A stretch of 34,954 bases of DNA, from positions 1-34,954 of the forward strand of contig NZFX01000017.1 in NCBI GenBank assembly GCA_002689385.1, written 5' to 3'. The position numbers were made by a program, and so were the translations under genes. Source of the stretch: Phycisphaerae bacterium. Its GTDB lineage: Bacteria > Planctomycetota > Phycisphaerae > Phycisphaerales > SM1A02. Below the pieces are notes generated by a model. The model was not told the DNA's origin. It made no database searches and worked only from the letters and a program-made list of their open reading frames with translations. Shown here in pieces: positions 1 to 7,562 of the stretch (position 1 is its first letter; every line of letters starts with the position of its first letter).

Positions 1-1039
1 TCCAGTTGTGACCAATTTCGTGAGCCGAAAGATCTGTCGTACAACCAAAGCTTCCACAGCAATCTGATTCTACTAAACCATATGCGGAGTTTGTATAACA
101 AACAACACCGAGATAAGCGATACCAATAGTGCCTCCTTGAATGCTTTTGCCTGTAAACAAGTGAGCAAGATCTCGAGGAATAGAACCTTGATTTGAATTC
201 CATTCGTTGCCAAACTGGCTGAGTAATGTTTCAGCATTTGTTGATGTATACGGGTCACTCGAACTTGACCGAACGATAATAGTAGTGATTTCGTGTCGTA
301 AACTAACTTCACTCTCATATTGTTGATTAATACTATTAATCACAGAGTTAATCCGAGTTTCGGTACTGCTTCCCCAGTCTTGATAGTATTCATAATCTGT
401 ATCTACACCAAGCTGAGCAATTTGTAATCCACCGCCGCGGTTAGCTTGATTACCTTCTTCGTAATTAGCAAGCATGTGCAGAACACTACCCACTTCTTGG
501 TGGCCATCAGCAGCACAAATGCCTCCTGATGAGATAATGTCAGCCGTTTTATAAAACGCGTAGATATTTGAGTTTTCGCGGCCAATTTTTTCGCCAACTG
601 GTTCCATCCAAAATTCTTGGCCATCCGCCAAACGAATTCGAGCAACTAAACCATATTCCATAAGCGTTGCAGAAGCAATACTTCCAGGAAGTTCAGCGAT
701 CGTTCCTCGCATCGTTCGAACAGGACTTGCTGGTACTTCATACAATTCACCATCGTCATCCTGCATAAAGACTTTGTAATCTTCGTCTCGTACAGAGTGC
801 GTAGACAGTTCAAGAGTGTATGACAATCCTTCAAATGGAATTGCAATCGAAATGTCACGGCCAACTGTAGGATTCACGCGAATTCGAGCATTCCAACTAT
901 CTTCAAGCCGAAGCGCTGAATTGATTTCACGATCAAGCGGGCTTGTATTTAAAAAACCGGTGGTGTGAGCTGTGGCAGACGTTGAACACAAGGCAGTGAC
1001 GCAAAGTGCAAAGCTAGGAACGATGGAATAAAGGGTCAT
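1..1039 (-). CDS. Secreted zinc metalloprotease, M12/reprolysin-like (3' end cut by window edge)
   Basis: An open frame runs from an ATG at 1039 to the window edge, giving 346 visible residues with no stop. The N-terminus (MTLYSIVPSFALCVTALC...ATA) is a signal peptide, so the protein is exported. Residues of roughly 25-190 look like a propeptide or pre-catalytic region. The frame continues through a Cys-containing region (ESDCCGSFGCTTDLS) and ends at AHEIGHNW, which is the start of the extended zinc motif HExxHNxGxxH of M12-type (reprolysin-like) peptidases. The Glu is the catalytic base and the two His are zinc ligands; the third ligand lies beyond the edge. A Shine-Dalgarno TAGGAGAG sits about 6 nt before the ATG. 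The family call rests on the HEIGHNW motif plus export signal. The C-terminal domains, often cell-surface anchors or dockerin-like in such proteins, cannot be seen. Confidence 0.75.
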   Translation of the reverse strand, partial: MTLYSIVPSFALCVTALCSTSATAHTTGFLNTSPLDREINSALRLEDSWNARIRVNPTVGRDISIAIPFEGLSYTLELSTHSVRDEDYKVFMQDDDGELYEVPASPVRTMRGTIAELPGSIASATLMEYGLVARIRLADGQEFWMEPVGEKIGRENSNIYAFYKTADIISSGGICAADGHQEVGSVLHMLANYEEGNQANRGGGLQIAQLGVDTDYEYYQDWGSSTETRINSVINSINQQYESEVSLRHEITTIIVRSSSSDPYTSTNAETLLSQFGNEWNSNQGSIPRDLAHLFTGKSIQGGTIGIAYLGVVCYTNSAYGLVESDCCGSFGCTTDLSAHEIGHNW

Positions 1040-1055
1040 AGAACTCTCTCCTACT

Positions 1056-1072
1056 AGTAAAAATGCAGCCCC
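1056..1072 (-). other. Short hairpin in the metalloprotease 5' leader
   Basis: Read on the minus strand, a G+C-rich segment can fold into a 6-bp stem (GGCTCC with GGGGCT, including G-U pairs) around a 5-nt loop, a short distance upstream of the Shine-Dalgarno of the metalloprotease gene. It may affect mRNA stability or translation. Stem strength is modest, so this is a weak call. Confidence 0.25.
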
Positions 1073-1116
1073 ACCATGGAGCCAACAACACACTATTCGT
1101 GCATATAAAGTCAATG

Positions 1117-1179
1117 GTTGCGGGTTTTTTTCCGCAACTAACAATAAGCCCCCTTCTGCCCTCAAGGATACTGCTTATT
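1117..1179. repeat. Two adjacent inverted repeats between the metalloprotease gene and the beta-helix fragment
   Basis: Two perfect 7-bp inverted repeats lie side by side. The first is GTTGCGG (1117-1123) with CCGCAAC (1132-1138) around an 8-nt loop that is almost all T. The second is AATAAGC (1143-1149) with GCTTATT (1173-1179) around a 23-nt loop containing a possible CCTT/AAGG inner pairing. Neither is followed by a T-run on either strand, so they are not canonical intrinsic terminators. They could still be termination or processing hairpins for the minus-strand fragment at 1227-1565. Confidence 0.35.
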
Positions 1180-1226
1180 CAGCAAAATACCACTTTTAAT
1201 TAAAAATAATCGGCATTTATTTGTCA

Positions 1227-1565
1227 TTATTTACTCTTAACTGTCTCAGAATTTCTTGTAAATTCACATTGGGTAATTTGAGATGTAAGACTGAGCCGGT
1301 GACTGATTGATTCACCAGACTTGGCTTCATTCTGTGTAGACCTACGATTTTCAATCATCGAAGAATACTTATTGTAATTTGCGATGGCTCCGCCATTGAG
1401 GGAATTCGTATTATTGTAAAAAACACACTCTTGAGTAACTGGCGCAGTCTTGCCAAACTGCGAAGCCGCGTCATCTGTAAACATTGGACCACCATGAACC
1501 AGTGCTTCATTTGTTACAAATTGCGACTTTTTTATTGTTGTCGAAGAAGCATGCTGGTTCATCAT
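1227..1565 (-). CDS. Fragment of a right-handed beta-helix / polymorphic outer-membrane-repeat type protein
   Basis: This 112-codon frame has an ATG at 1565, but the same frame stays open upstream to a TAG at 1641-1643 with similar-looking sequence. Three segments resemble rungs of parallel beta-helix repeats with the pattern CxFxxNxxxxxGGAI: SQFVTNEALVHGGPMF, ECVFYNNTNSLNGGAIAN and QCEFTRNSE, the last lacking its GGA part. Proteins of this type are normally hundreds of residues long, secreted, and start with a signal peptide. Here there is no signal peptide, no clear Shine-Dalgarno and only about three degenerate rungs. It therefore looks like a decaying remnant of a larger surface protein rather than a working gene. 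A short real protein cannot be excluded. Confidence 0.4.
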   Translation of the reverse strand: MMNQHASSTTIKKSQFVTNEALVHGGPMFTDDAASQFGKTAPVTQECVFYNNTNSLNGGAIANYNKYSSMIENRRSTQNEAKSGESISHRLSLTSQITQCEFTRNSETVKSK

Positions 1566-2012
1566 GACGCAGCATCTGCTTGCTGAATTTGTATTGATAA
1601 CATAACCCGTAATGACAATCTTGTTTTGTTTTAGGCCCTGCTATGAGCAGACCGTTCATTTCCTGAATCTACCTATGATGGCGACACCATGAACCAACTG
1701 AAACGATATGCGTTAGTGTTGTATGTGCTTTTTTCTACCCAAAATGGAATCTTCACTTTTTATCTTGTCTAAAGCTTTGTGTAACGATGTGAACGCCCGA
1801 TTCCACCTGCTTTCGCTATCTGCATCCACATAAATAACCTCGGCGGGTGCTAGACCCGCCGAGGTTAGGAGGAGAGATATGGCAATATAAATTCTTAGGT
1901 AACGCCCCTGTACTCAATGCAAAACGAGAACTGACTGTACGTATTGCATTTGATACAAAAAAATCGTTTTTTAGTATAAAAATAAGGTTTATAATTCTTC
2001 CACGTCACCCCC
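1566..2012. other. Gene-poor stretch
   Basis: No convincing complete gene is visible on either strand. The stretch contains the upstream continuation of the beta-helix fragment (to 1640) and a 27-codon plus-strand frame at 1689-1772 (MNQLKRYALVLYVLF...) that looks like a signal-peptide stub without a clear ribosome binding site. It also contains the strong hairpin and aborted start at 1836-1890, and an A/T-rich segment (about 1955-2000) with a TATAAT at 1990-1995. The mixture of stubs suggests eroded accessory genes. Confidence 0.5.
1836..1866 (+). other. Perfect 13-bp hairpin directly upstream of an orphan Shine-Dalgarno and start codon
   Basis: AACCTCGGCGGGT (1836-1848) and its exact reverse complement (1854-1866) flank a 5-nt loop, GCTAG. 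Immediately downstream is an excellent Shine-Dalgarno (AGGAGG, 1867-1872) and, 6 nt later, an ATG at 1879. That frame closes after three codons (ATG GCA ATA TAA). There is no T-run after the stem on plus and only a poor one on minus, so it is not a standard terminator. The arrangement looks like a 5' leader whose gene has been lost, or a minimal leader ORF. Confidence 0.6.
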
Positions 2013-2040
2013 TTGACCACTGGTGAGTCCATGCTAAAAT
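2013..2040 (+). promoter_or_regulatory. Candidate promoter for tRNA-Asp
   Basis: A TTGACC (-35, 2013-2018) and a TAAAAT (-10, 2035-2040) are separated by 16 nt. They would start transcription near 2047, a few nucleotides before the mature 5' end of the tRNA at 2054. Both boxes differ from the sigma-70 consensus at one position. Confidence 0.6.
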
Positions 2041-2053
2041 CTCCATTCCAATT

Positions 2054-2127
2054 GGGGCGGTAGCTCAATTGGTTAGAGTACCGGCCTGTCGAGCCGGATG
2101 TTGCGGGTTCGAGTCCCGTCCGCCTCG
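2054..2127 (+). tRNA. tRNA-Asp (anticodon GTC)
   Basis: This 74-nt cloverleaf has a 7-bp acceptor stem (GGGGCGG with CCGCCTC, one G-U pair), a D arm (AGCTCAATTGGTTAGAG), and an anticodon stem CCGGC/GCCGG around CTGTCGA. The anticodon is GTC. The T arm is GCGGG/CCCGT around TTCGAGT. The discriminator base is G, an identity element for aspartate tRNA. The 3' CCA is not encoded and must be added enzymatically. The gene stands alone, with its own promoter upstream and a terminator just downstream. Confidence 0.97.
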
Positions 2128-2132
2128 CTTAC

Positions 2133-2165
2133 AAAAAACACGACTGCTTTGCAGGCGTGTTTTTT
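2133..2165 (+). terminator. Intrinsic terminator after tRNA-Asp, probably bidirectional
   Basis: A6-CACG-A-CTGC, loop TTT, GCAG-G-CGTG-T6: a stem of CACG+CTGC with one mismatch, flanked by an A-run on one side and a T-run on the other. This is a canonical rho-independent terminator for the tRNA on plus. The A-run becomes a T-run on minus, so it can also end the mreB-polA transcript, whose last gene stops at 2258. Confidence 0.85.
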
Positions 2166-2257
2166 CTTTTGCTTAACGAACGATGTGTTGCTTTGCAACA
2201 TATGAGCAACTTTGTCGCTCGGGTCGCTTCTGGACTGAAAACGACCCGCGGGATTGT

Positions 2258-5065
2258 TTATTTACATTCGGCCCAATTCATGCCAATTGAAGCATCGGCA
2301 ACAACAGGCACATCAAGCGCCATCGCTGTTTCCATCACATCTACAAGTAAATCACGGACAGCTTCTGCGTCTTTTTCGGGGGTTTCAACAACAAGTTCAT
2401 CGTGAATCTGCATCAGCAAACGGGCATCTGGGAACGTTTCGGCTAATCGTGAATGCACATTATTCATCGCAACCTTTATTAAATCCGCCGCACTCCCCTG
2501 CACCACACTGTTAATTGCAACTCGCTCCGCAAGCGCTTGCAGTTGTTGGTTCGATGCGTGAATATTTCGAATTTGCCTACGACGATGTTCTATTGTTTCA
2601 ACATAACCCAGCGCGTTGGCCTGCTCTACACAAGTCGCAAGAAATGTATCGATTCCTTTAAAACGGATTTTGTACTCATCGATAATTTGCTCGGCTCGAT
2701 CGGGCGAGCAATCGAGTTGCCTTGATAAACCCCACTTAGTAATGCCATAGACAATGCCAAAGTTCACCGCTTTTGCCGCAGACCGTTGTTCGCTTGACAC
2801 CTCTTCGATAGCAGTGCCAAAGACCTCGGATGCAACTGCTTTGTGAATGTCTTGCCCATCGCGAAATGCCTGCAACAAAGCCTCGTCACCACTTAAGTGT
2901 GCAAGCATACGCAACTCGACTTGTGAATAATCAGCCGCAACAAAAATGTTGCCTTCTTCGGGCACGAATGCCCTTCGGATTTCACGGCCAATCTCAGAAC
3001 GAATTGGTATATTCTGTAAATTCGGATCGCTACTTGAAAGTCGACCAGTTGAAGTACCCGTTTGATTAAACGATGCATGCACTCTTCCTGTTGCAGGGTT
3101 GATTGCATCAACTAACGAACCAAGATACGTATTCACAAGTTTTGTTAATTTCCTATACTCAAGAATGAGCGTAGGAAGTTGTGTTTCAATGTCCGGGTCG
3201 CTTGCTAATTTTTCTAACACCTCAACATTTGTCGAATGAAACGTTTTGCCTTTCTTAATCGGCTTGATTGCCAAGCCAGGCGAATCGCCAAAGAGCACTT
3301 CAGATAATTGTTTAGGTGAATCTGGGTTAAAAGGAAACGGAGCAACCGTTTCTATCTCTTGCTTAAGTTCATCGATTCGCTTTACGATATTATCTCGTTG
3401 GCGATGTAACTCACTTGGGTCAACTTTAATGCCTGCAATTCGCATTGCGGCTAACACCCGCACGAGCGGCATTTCAATCTCTGAATAAAGTGTGCGCAAT
3501 TCACCAGTAAGACGTGGCTCAAATACATTCCATAACTGAAACGTAATGTCAACATCTTCAGACGCATATGGATACGCGTCGGCAAGCGGAACAAGGTTAA
3601 AGGTCAATTGATTCTTACCCGTACCAATCAACTCTTTAATGGAAAGACATTCATAATCAAGCGTGCCGAGTGCAACAGCATCCATTGAATACCCCGAGCG
3701 TGAAGCATCTACGATCCATGCAGCAATCAATGTGTCGTGCAACGGTCCCTTCACAACAACACCCGCATTTTCAAGTACGACAAGGTCGTACTTGATGTTG
3801 TGACCAATTTTTTCGATAGCTGCATTTTCTAAAATTGGGCGAAGTGCCTCCATGACAACTTCTTGTTCCAGATGGTCCTCTGGGCACATCGTTGGAATAT
3901 ACGCCCCATCTCCCGCGCCTAAGGAGATAGACACGCCGCAAAGTTTTGCCTTCATTGGGTTCAGCCCAGTTGTCTCTGTATCAACTGCGATGATGCTTGC
4001 TTTCGCACACTTCTTGACAAGTGCTTCTAGTTTTTTCTTTGTATCAATAAGCGAGTACCCTGCGTTATACGCAGGGTGGTCACGGTCTGGGCCCATATCA
4101 AACAACCCACCAATGATTGGCTTTGCTTTTTTTACGGTTGGCGCTTTAGGTTCTTCTTCAACAACAACTGCATTAGTTGTACCTTGAGCAAGCCGTTTTA
4201 CATCGTTTGGAAAACGATTAAAACCCAGCCCTTTGAACAGCGTTGTGATAGCCGGCACATCCCACTTCGTGCAATCGCTAATAGCGTCTGCAACATTAAA
4301 ATCAAATTCAACATCATCTTTTAATGTTACAAGTATTCGGCTTGTAGCAAGTTGGTCCTTTCCAGCAAGCAAATTTTCTTTTCGTTTGCCTTTGATTTTG
4401 TCTATGTTTTCATAGATGCCGTCAATGGAACCAAACTCCATTACCAATTTCGCTGCTGTTTTTGGACCAATACCAACAACGCCGGGTATGTTGTCGCTTG
4501 TATCTCCCATCAATGCAAGAATATCTGCAACCATGGATGGAGGGATTTGCATATCTGGGGTTTTAAACACATCATCAGGCGATACTGTTACGCCCTTGTG
4601 TGCATCGAACAATTCAACTCGTTCATCTATAAGTTGCGTTAAATCTTTATCCCTTGAAATTACTCGAATATGTAACTCTGGGTCTTCTTTTCGCATCCGC
4701 TTCACAAGCGTGGCAATGACATCATCTGCTTCAACGACAGGTTCGCCAAGAATTGGAATATCCAATGCTTCAAGCACTTCGAGACATCTGTCTACTTGGC
4801 CTGCAAAGTCATCTGGTGGTGGTTCTCTATTTGCTTTGTACTCTGGATCGATTTCCGTCCGAAACGATTCGTCATCGCTTGTAACATCAATGACAACTGC
4901 TAAATAATCTGGGTTCTCTTCTCGCAACAACTTCAGTAGCATCGAAGTAAATCCGTACACCATGTTCGTTGGCTCGCCCGTTGCTGGGCTACTCATCGGT
5001 GTTCTGATAGCGTAATACGCACGAAAAAATTGTGCGTGCCCATCAATAATGTACAGTGATGCCAT
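2258..5065 (-). CDS. polA: DNA polymerase I
   Basis: The 935-residue protein has the three-domain layout of full-length Pol I. Residues about 1-290 are the 5' nuclease domain (LYIIDGHAQFFRAYYAI, VEADDVIAT, GDTSDNIPGVVGIGPKTA). Residues about 335-515 are the 3'-5' exonuclease. All proofreading motifs are intact: Exo I AVDTETTG (D362, E364), Exo II HNIKYD (N423, D427) and Exo III YASED (Y500, D504). The rest is the polymerase, with motif A (ADYSQVELRMLAHLSGD), motif B (RSAAKAVNFGIVYG) and motif C (MQIHDELVVE, with the catalytic Asp). The motif B residue F in NFGIVYG is the one linked to dideoxynucleotide discrimination. The protein fills repair gaps and removes Okazaki primers. The ATG at 5065 overlaps the stop of the upstream gene by one base (TAATG), so translation is coupled at the end of the mreBCD run. 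Confidence 0.98.
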   Translation of the reverse strand: MASLYIIDGHAQFFRAYYAIRTPMSSPATGEPTNMVYGFTSMLLKLLREENPDYLAVVIDVTSDDESFRTEIDPEYKANREPPPDDFAGQVDRCLEVLEALDIPILGEPVVEADDVIATLVKRMRKEDPELHIRVISRDKDLTQLIDERVELFDAHKGVTVSPDDVFKTPDMQIPPSMVADILALMGDTSDNIPGVVGIGPKTAAKLVMEFGSIDGIYENIDKIKGKRKENLLAGKDQLATSRILVTLKDDVEFDFNVADAISDCTKWDVPAITTLFKGLGFNRFPNDVKRLAQGTTNAVVVEEEPKAPTVKKAKPIIGGLFDMGPDRDHPAYNAGYSLIDTKKKLEALVKKCAKASIIAVDTETTGLNPMKAKLCGVSISLGAGDGAYIPTMCPEDHLEQEVVMEALRPILENAAIEKIGHNIKYDLVVLENAGVVVKGPLHDTLIAAWIVDASRSGYSMDAVALGTLDYECLSIKELIGTGKNQLTFNLVPLADAYPYASEDVDITFQLWNVFEPRLTGELRTLYSEIEMPLVRVLAAMRIAGIKVDPSELHRQRDNIVKRIDELKQEIETVAPFPFNPDSPKQLSEVLFGDSPGLAIKPIKKGKTFHSTNVEVLEKLASDPDIETQLPTLILEYRKLTKLVNTYLGSLVDAINPATGRVHASFNQTGTSTGRLSSSDPNLQNIPIRSEIGREIRRAFVPEEGNIFVAADYSQVELRMLAHLSGDEALLQAFRDGQDIHKAVASEVFGTAIEEVSSEQRSAAKAVNFGIVYGITKWGLSRQLDCSPDRAEQIIDEYKIRFKGIDTFLATCVEQANALGYVETIEHRRRQIRNIHASNQQLQALAERVAINSVVQGSAADLIKVAMNNVHSRLAETFPDARLLMQIHDELVVETPEKDAEAVRDLLVDVMETAMALDVPVVADASIGMNWAECK

Positions 5066-6072
5066 TACCTACTTGCCAAGTTTCTGAGCACGGCTTCTGT
5101 TGCACTATCGAGTTCTATGTCTCGCCTAGACATAACAGTCTTTGCAACTGCAAGAAACTTTTCTATATGGTATGTGCGTTCGCCAGCGTCTGTTATCCAA
5201 GCAAACCGTTTTGTTGGAGAAGGTGTGTACGAAGTCGTTGCAACCATGGCACCAGTACCTACTATTGTCCCCGTCATTATCGTAGAACTGATTGCGAACT
5301 TAGCATGATCACCAATAAAACACCCTACGAATTGCCGTTCCGTCCGATGTCGTTTGCCTGATAAATCCTGCACAATAACGTCACCATAAGTGTTAAGTAA
5401 ATTGGAGTTTGTTGTCCCAGCACCAAGGTTTACCCACTCGCCTATCACGCTGTCTCCAAGGTGGCCATCATGCGATTTATTTGCGTACCCTTGAAAAATT
5501 GTCCCGCCTACTTCCCCTCCGACTTTGCAGTGCGGACCCAGCACCGTATTTGATTTAACAAGTGCTCCATCTGTAATGGTGCAATATTTACCTATCCAAC
5601 ATGGTCCAACGAGCACTGCATTGGAGCGAATGACAGCGCCTTCTTCAATTCGAATTGCACCATCGTTTGCGTCTAAAACAACTCCCTGTAAAATACTTGC
5701 CATTTCATGCACATCAATTCTATGTTCACCCGTTGTTTCAGCTGCAACTTCACTATTGAGGGGTTCTGCTTGTGCTAAATCTTCAGCAAGCAATGCAGGT
5801 AAGTGCGAGAGGATATCCCAAGGTGTTTTTATCTCTGGATGGTCGCCGAGTTCTGAACTTGCCTTTTCAACAATCGCCAAGCCTGTTCGTGAAGCAATCA
5901 TTTTGGCTCGAAGAGGGTCATCACAAAGAAACCCGGATGGCAAAGTTCCCAATCGTTTCGAGATTCGCTCGAGTGTTGTCACGCCACCAGTTCGATGTTC
6001 AAAGGAAGCACGCAAATCTGAAAGTGGTGCTAGCCCCGCTTGATGATCGTCTTTGATGTACCACGTAGTCAT
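5065..6072 (-). CDS. GlmU-like sugar nucleotidyltransferase/acyltransferase family protein with left-handed beta-helix
   Basis: With the ATG at 6072 this is a 335-residue protein. The N-terminal third (KDDHQAGLAPLSDLR..., GGVTTLERI, LPSGFLCDD) resembles the degenerate nucleotidyltransferase-like domain of GlmU-family proteins found in Bacteroidota and Planctomycetota. The C-terminal half is a left-handed beta-helix of hexapeptide repeats (AVIRSNAVLVGPCWIGKYC, TIFQGYANKSHDGHLG, VIGEWVNLGAGTTNSN), the acetyltransferase part that in GlmU acetylates glucosamine-1-phosphate. No clear GlmU pyrophosphorylase signature is visible, so the substrate is unknown. I chose the start at 6072 over an in-frame ATG at 6195. 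It leaves a 7-nt gap after mreD, has a GGAG 11 nt upstream, and fits the usual family N-terminus; the longer form would overlap mreD by 116 nt. Confidence 0.8.
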   Translation of the reverse strand: MTTWYIKDDHQAGLAPLSDLRASFEHRTGGVTTLERISKRLGTLPSGFLCDDPLRAKMIASRTGLAIVEKASSELGDHPEIKTPWDILSHLPALLAEDLAQAEPLNSEVAAETTGEHRIDVHEMASILQGVVLDANDGAIRIEEGAVIRSNAVLVGPCWIGKYCTITDGALVKSNTVLGPHCKVGGEVGGTIFQGYANKSHDGHLGDSVIGEWVNLGAGTTNSNLLNTYGDVIVQDLSGKRHRTERQFVGCFIGDHAKFAISSTIMTGTIVGTGAMVATTSYTPSPTKRFAWITDAGERTYHIEKFLAVAKTVMSRRDIELDSATEAVLRNLASR

Positions 6073-6079
6073 AGTTGTA

Positions 6080-6649
6080 TTATCTCCACGTAGCTCTTCG
6101 GCCAGTTGGTGAATGAAACTTCCAAATCCCAATTGTCGATAAAAAACACCATCCAATTGGTACGGCAAGAAGCCCTGTGTAGATCGCTGTTCCAAAAAGT
6201 TTTACAAATTCACCCATTCCACCACCGACGGCTGCTGGATTCCAGGGCATAAACCCGCGTGTAACAAGCACAAATGCATGCACCGCGGCGGTGACGACCA
6301 CCGCACCGAACGCAAAAAATGCAATTGTGAGGATTCTTCTACGAAACACAATATTCCGTACTTTCAAAATCAAATACGTAGTGACGACAAATCCAAGTGC
6401 ACTTGGGCCAATAATGTGCGCGCCTGCTCCAAGTTGCCCATGACCAGGCGACAAATCAACAAGCGCACCGAGCAGCAATGCCACTAGAAGTGCGGTTGTT
6501 TCTGGTGCAAACAATGCAACAAAGACAATCAAGCACGGCATGGCTTGTGGCGTAATGGACCCTGTTGAACGAAGCGTAAATGCTTCAGCAAAACTTGCAT
6601 CAAATGCGAGTGCGAGGATGGTGGCAACGATGACAACTATTGCGTTCAT
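6080..6649 (-). CDS. mreD: Rod shape-determining protein MreD
   Basis: This 189-residue, very hydrophobic protein has about five to six predicted membrane spans, for example NAIVVIVATILALAF, LIVFVALFAPETTALLVAL, ILTIAFFAFGAVVVTAAV and AIYTGLLAVPIGWCFL. The motif LLLGALVDLSPG matches the conserved loop of MreD proteins. MreD is the integral membrane member of the elongasome that works with MreB and MreC in lateral wall growth. The sequence is divergent, and the call depends partly on position: it starts inside the end of mreC (4-nt ATGA overlap) and is followed after 7 nt by the GlmU-like gene. The C-terminal tail is short and basic (SPTGRRATWR). Confidence 0.85.
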   Translation of the reverse strand: MNAIVVIVATILALAFDASFAEAFTLRSTGSITPQAMPCLIVFVALFAPETTALLVALLLGALVDLSPGHGQLGAGAHIIGPSALGFVVTTYLILKVRNIVFRRRILTIAFFAFGAVVVTAAVHAFVLVTRGFMPWNPAAVGGGMGEFVKLFGTAIYTGLLAVPIGWCFLSTIGIWKFHSPTGRRATWR

Positions 6650-7536
6650 GGCGTCGCCTCACTTCCCGTGCCAAGAACAACAACGTTTGCATGTTCTCGC
6701 GCCCGCCTTCGTGGGTAGACCATGATGGATTGCCGAAGCGGCGCCTCGTCAAGTTGTTCGATTGATGCAACCACACCAAGCCCTAATCCAATTCCTAACT
6801 GTGGCCATGCGGGGTCATCGAGAATAACTAGGTCGCCTTTAAGAATGCCCTTGTTCGCAGGCACTTCAGATGTAAAAGTACCCTCCCCAGTTGGCGTCAA
6901 TAATATTTCTGCAAGCAGTGGCGGGCGGGCGTCCTGCAACGGATGCGAAGGCACAATCGCAGCGCGAATATATCCAGATTCTTTATTCGTTGGCGGCAGT
7001 AACTCCATTCGAGTCATGCCAACGCGTGCAATGCGACCCACTATATCCCTGCCTACTATTGCTATGTCCCCCTCAAGAATACGACCGAGCGATTCTCGAG
7101 ATAATTTCAGTTCAACAAAACCAGAAGAATCACTTGGTTTCATTCCGGTCAAATCAACGGAGACCACCAATGGTGGTTGAGGATTTCGAAGTGCCGTCTC
7201 AGGAAGAGATTGCAAAATACGTAGTTGGTCTGCGAGTTCGGTCGAACGCAACATTTGGCCGTGATACAGCTGGCGATAATGATCGCGTTCAGCCACCGCT
7301 AGATCATTACGTTCTTGTTCATCGGTATGCAAATCAAATGGCTCGATGGATGGTCGCACCCAATTTTTTATAATCATGCCAACATGTGAAAATGGAGTCA
7401 CTGGAACGCGGACTAAATCGGCAACGTCGGAAGTCCAACCAAGCCAAGTCGCCGGAAAGCAAGAAATCAAAATAGTGAAACCAACTGCAATCGGCAGGGT
7501 TTTAGGGTACTTACGAAATGTGCCGTAGTTGCTCAC
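6646..7536 (-). CDS. mreC: Rod shape-determining protein MreC
   Basis: The 296-residue form starts at a GTG at 7536. It has a short basic cytoplasmic end (SNYGTFRKYPK), a single membrane span (TLPIAVGFTILISCFPATWLGW), a predicted helical segment rich in charged residues (HTDEQERNDLAVAERDHYRQL), and a C-terminal beta-rich region typical of MreC (DIAIVGRDIVGRIARVG, GDLVILDDPAWPQLGIGLGLGVV). MreC is a periplasmic scaffold for the elongasome. A longer frame reaches an ATG at 7599 but would overlap mreB by 37 nt. The GTG has a purine-rich GGAAGGGGG about 15 nt upstream and gives a normal MreC N-terminus. It ends with a 4-nt overlap with mreD. Confidence 0.85.
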   Translation of the reverse strand: MSNYGTFRKYPKTLPIAVGFTILISCFPATWLGWTSDVADLVRVPVTPFSHVGMIIKNWVRPSIEPFDLHTDEQERNDLAVAERDHYRQLYHGQMLRSTELADQLRILQSLPETALRNPQPPLVVSVDLTGMKPSDSSGFVELKLSRESLGRILEGDIAIVGRDIVGRIARVGMTRMELLPPTNKESGYIRAAIVPSHPLQDARPPLLAEILLTPTGEGTFTSEVPANKGILKGDLVILDDPAWPQLGIGLGLGVVASIEQLDEAPLRQSIMVYPRRRAREHANVVVLGTGSEATP

Positions 7537-7562
7537 GGTGTAACAGCGGTACCCCCTTCCGC

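Noticed and set aside
1689-1772. 27-codon plus-strand frame resembling a signal peptide
   Set aside because: No Shine-Dalgarno, very short and no continuation; noted only as a possible stub.
5525-6043. 172-codon plus-strand open frame
   Set aside because: It is antisense to the GlmU-like hexapeptide protein, whose repeats are unmistakable.
6073-6195. Longer start for the GlmU-like gene at 6195
   Set aside because: It would overlap mreD by 116 nt, and the added residues do not resemble the family N-terminus.
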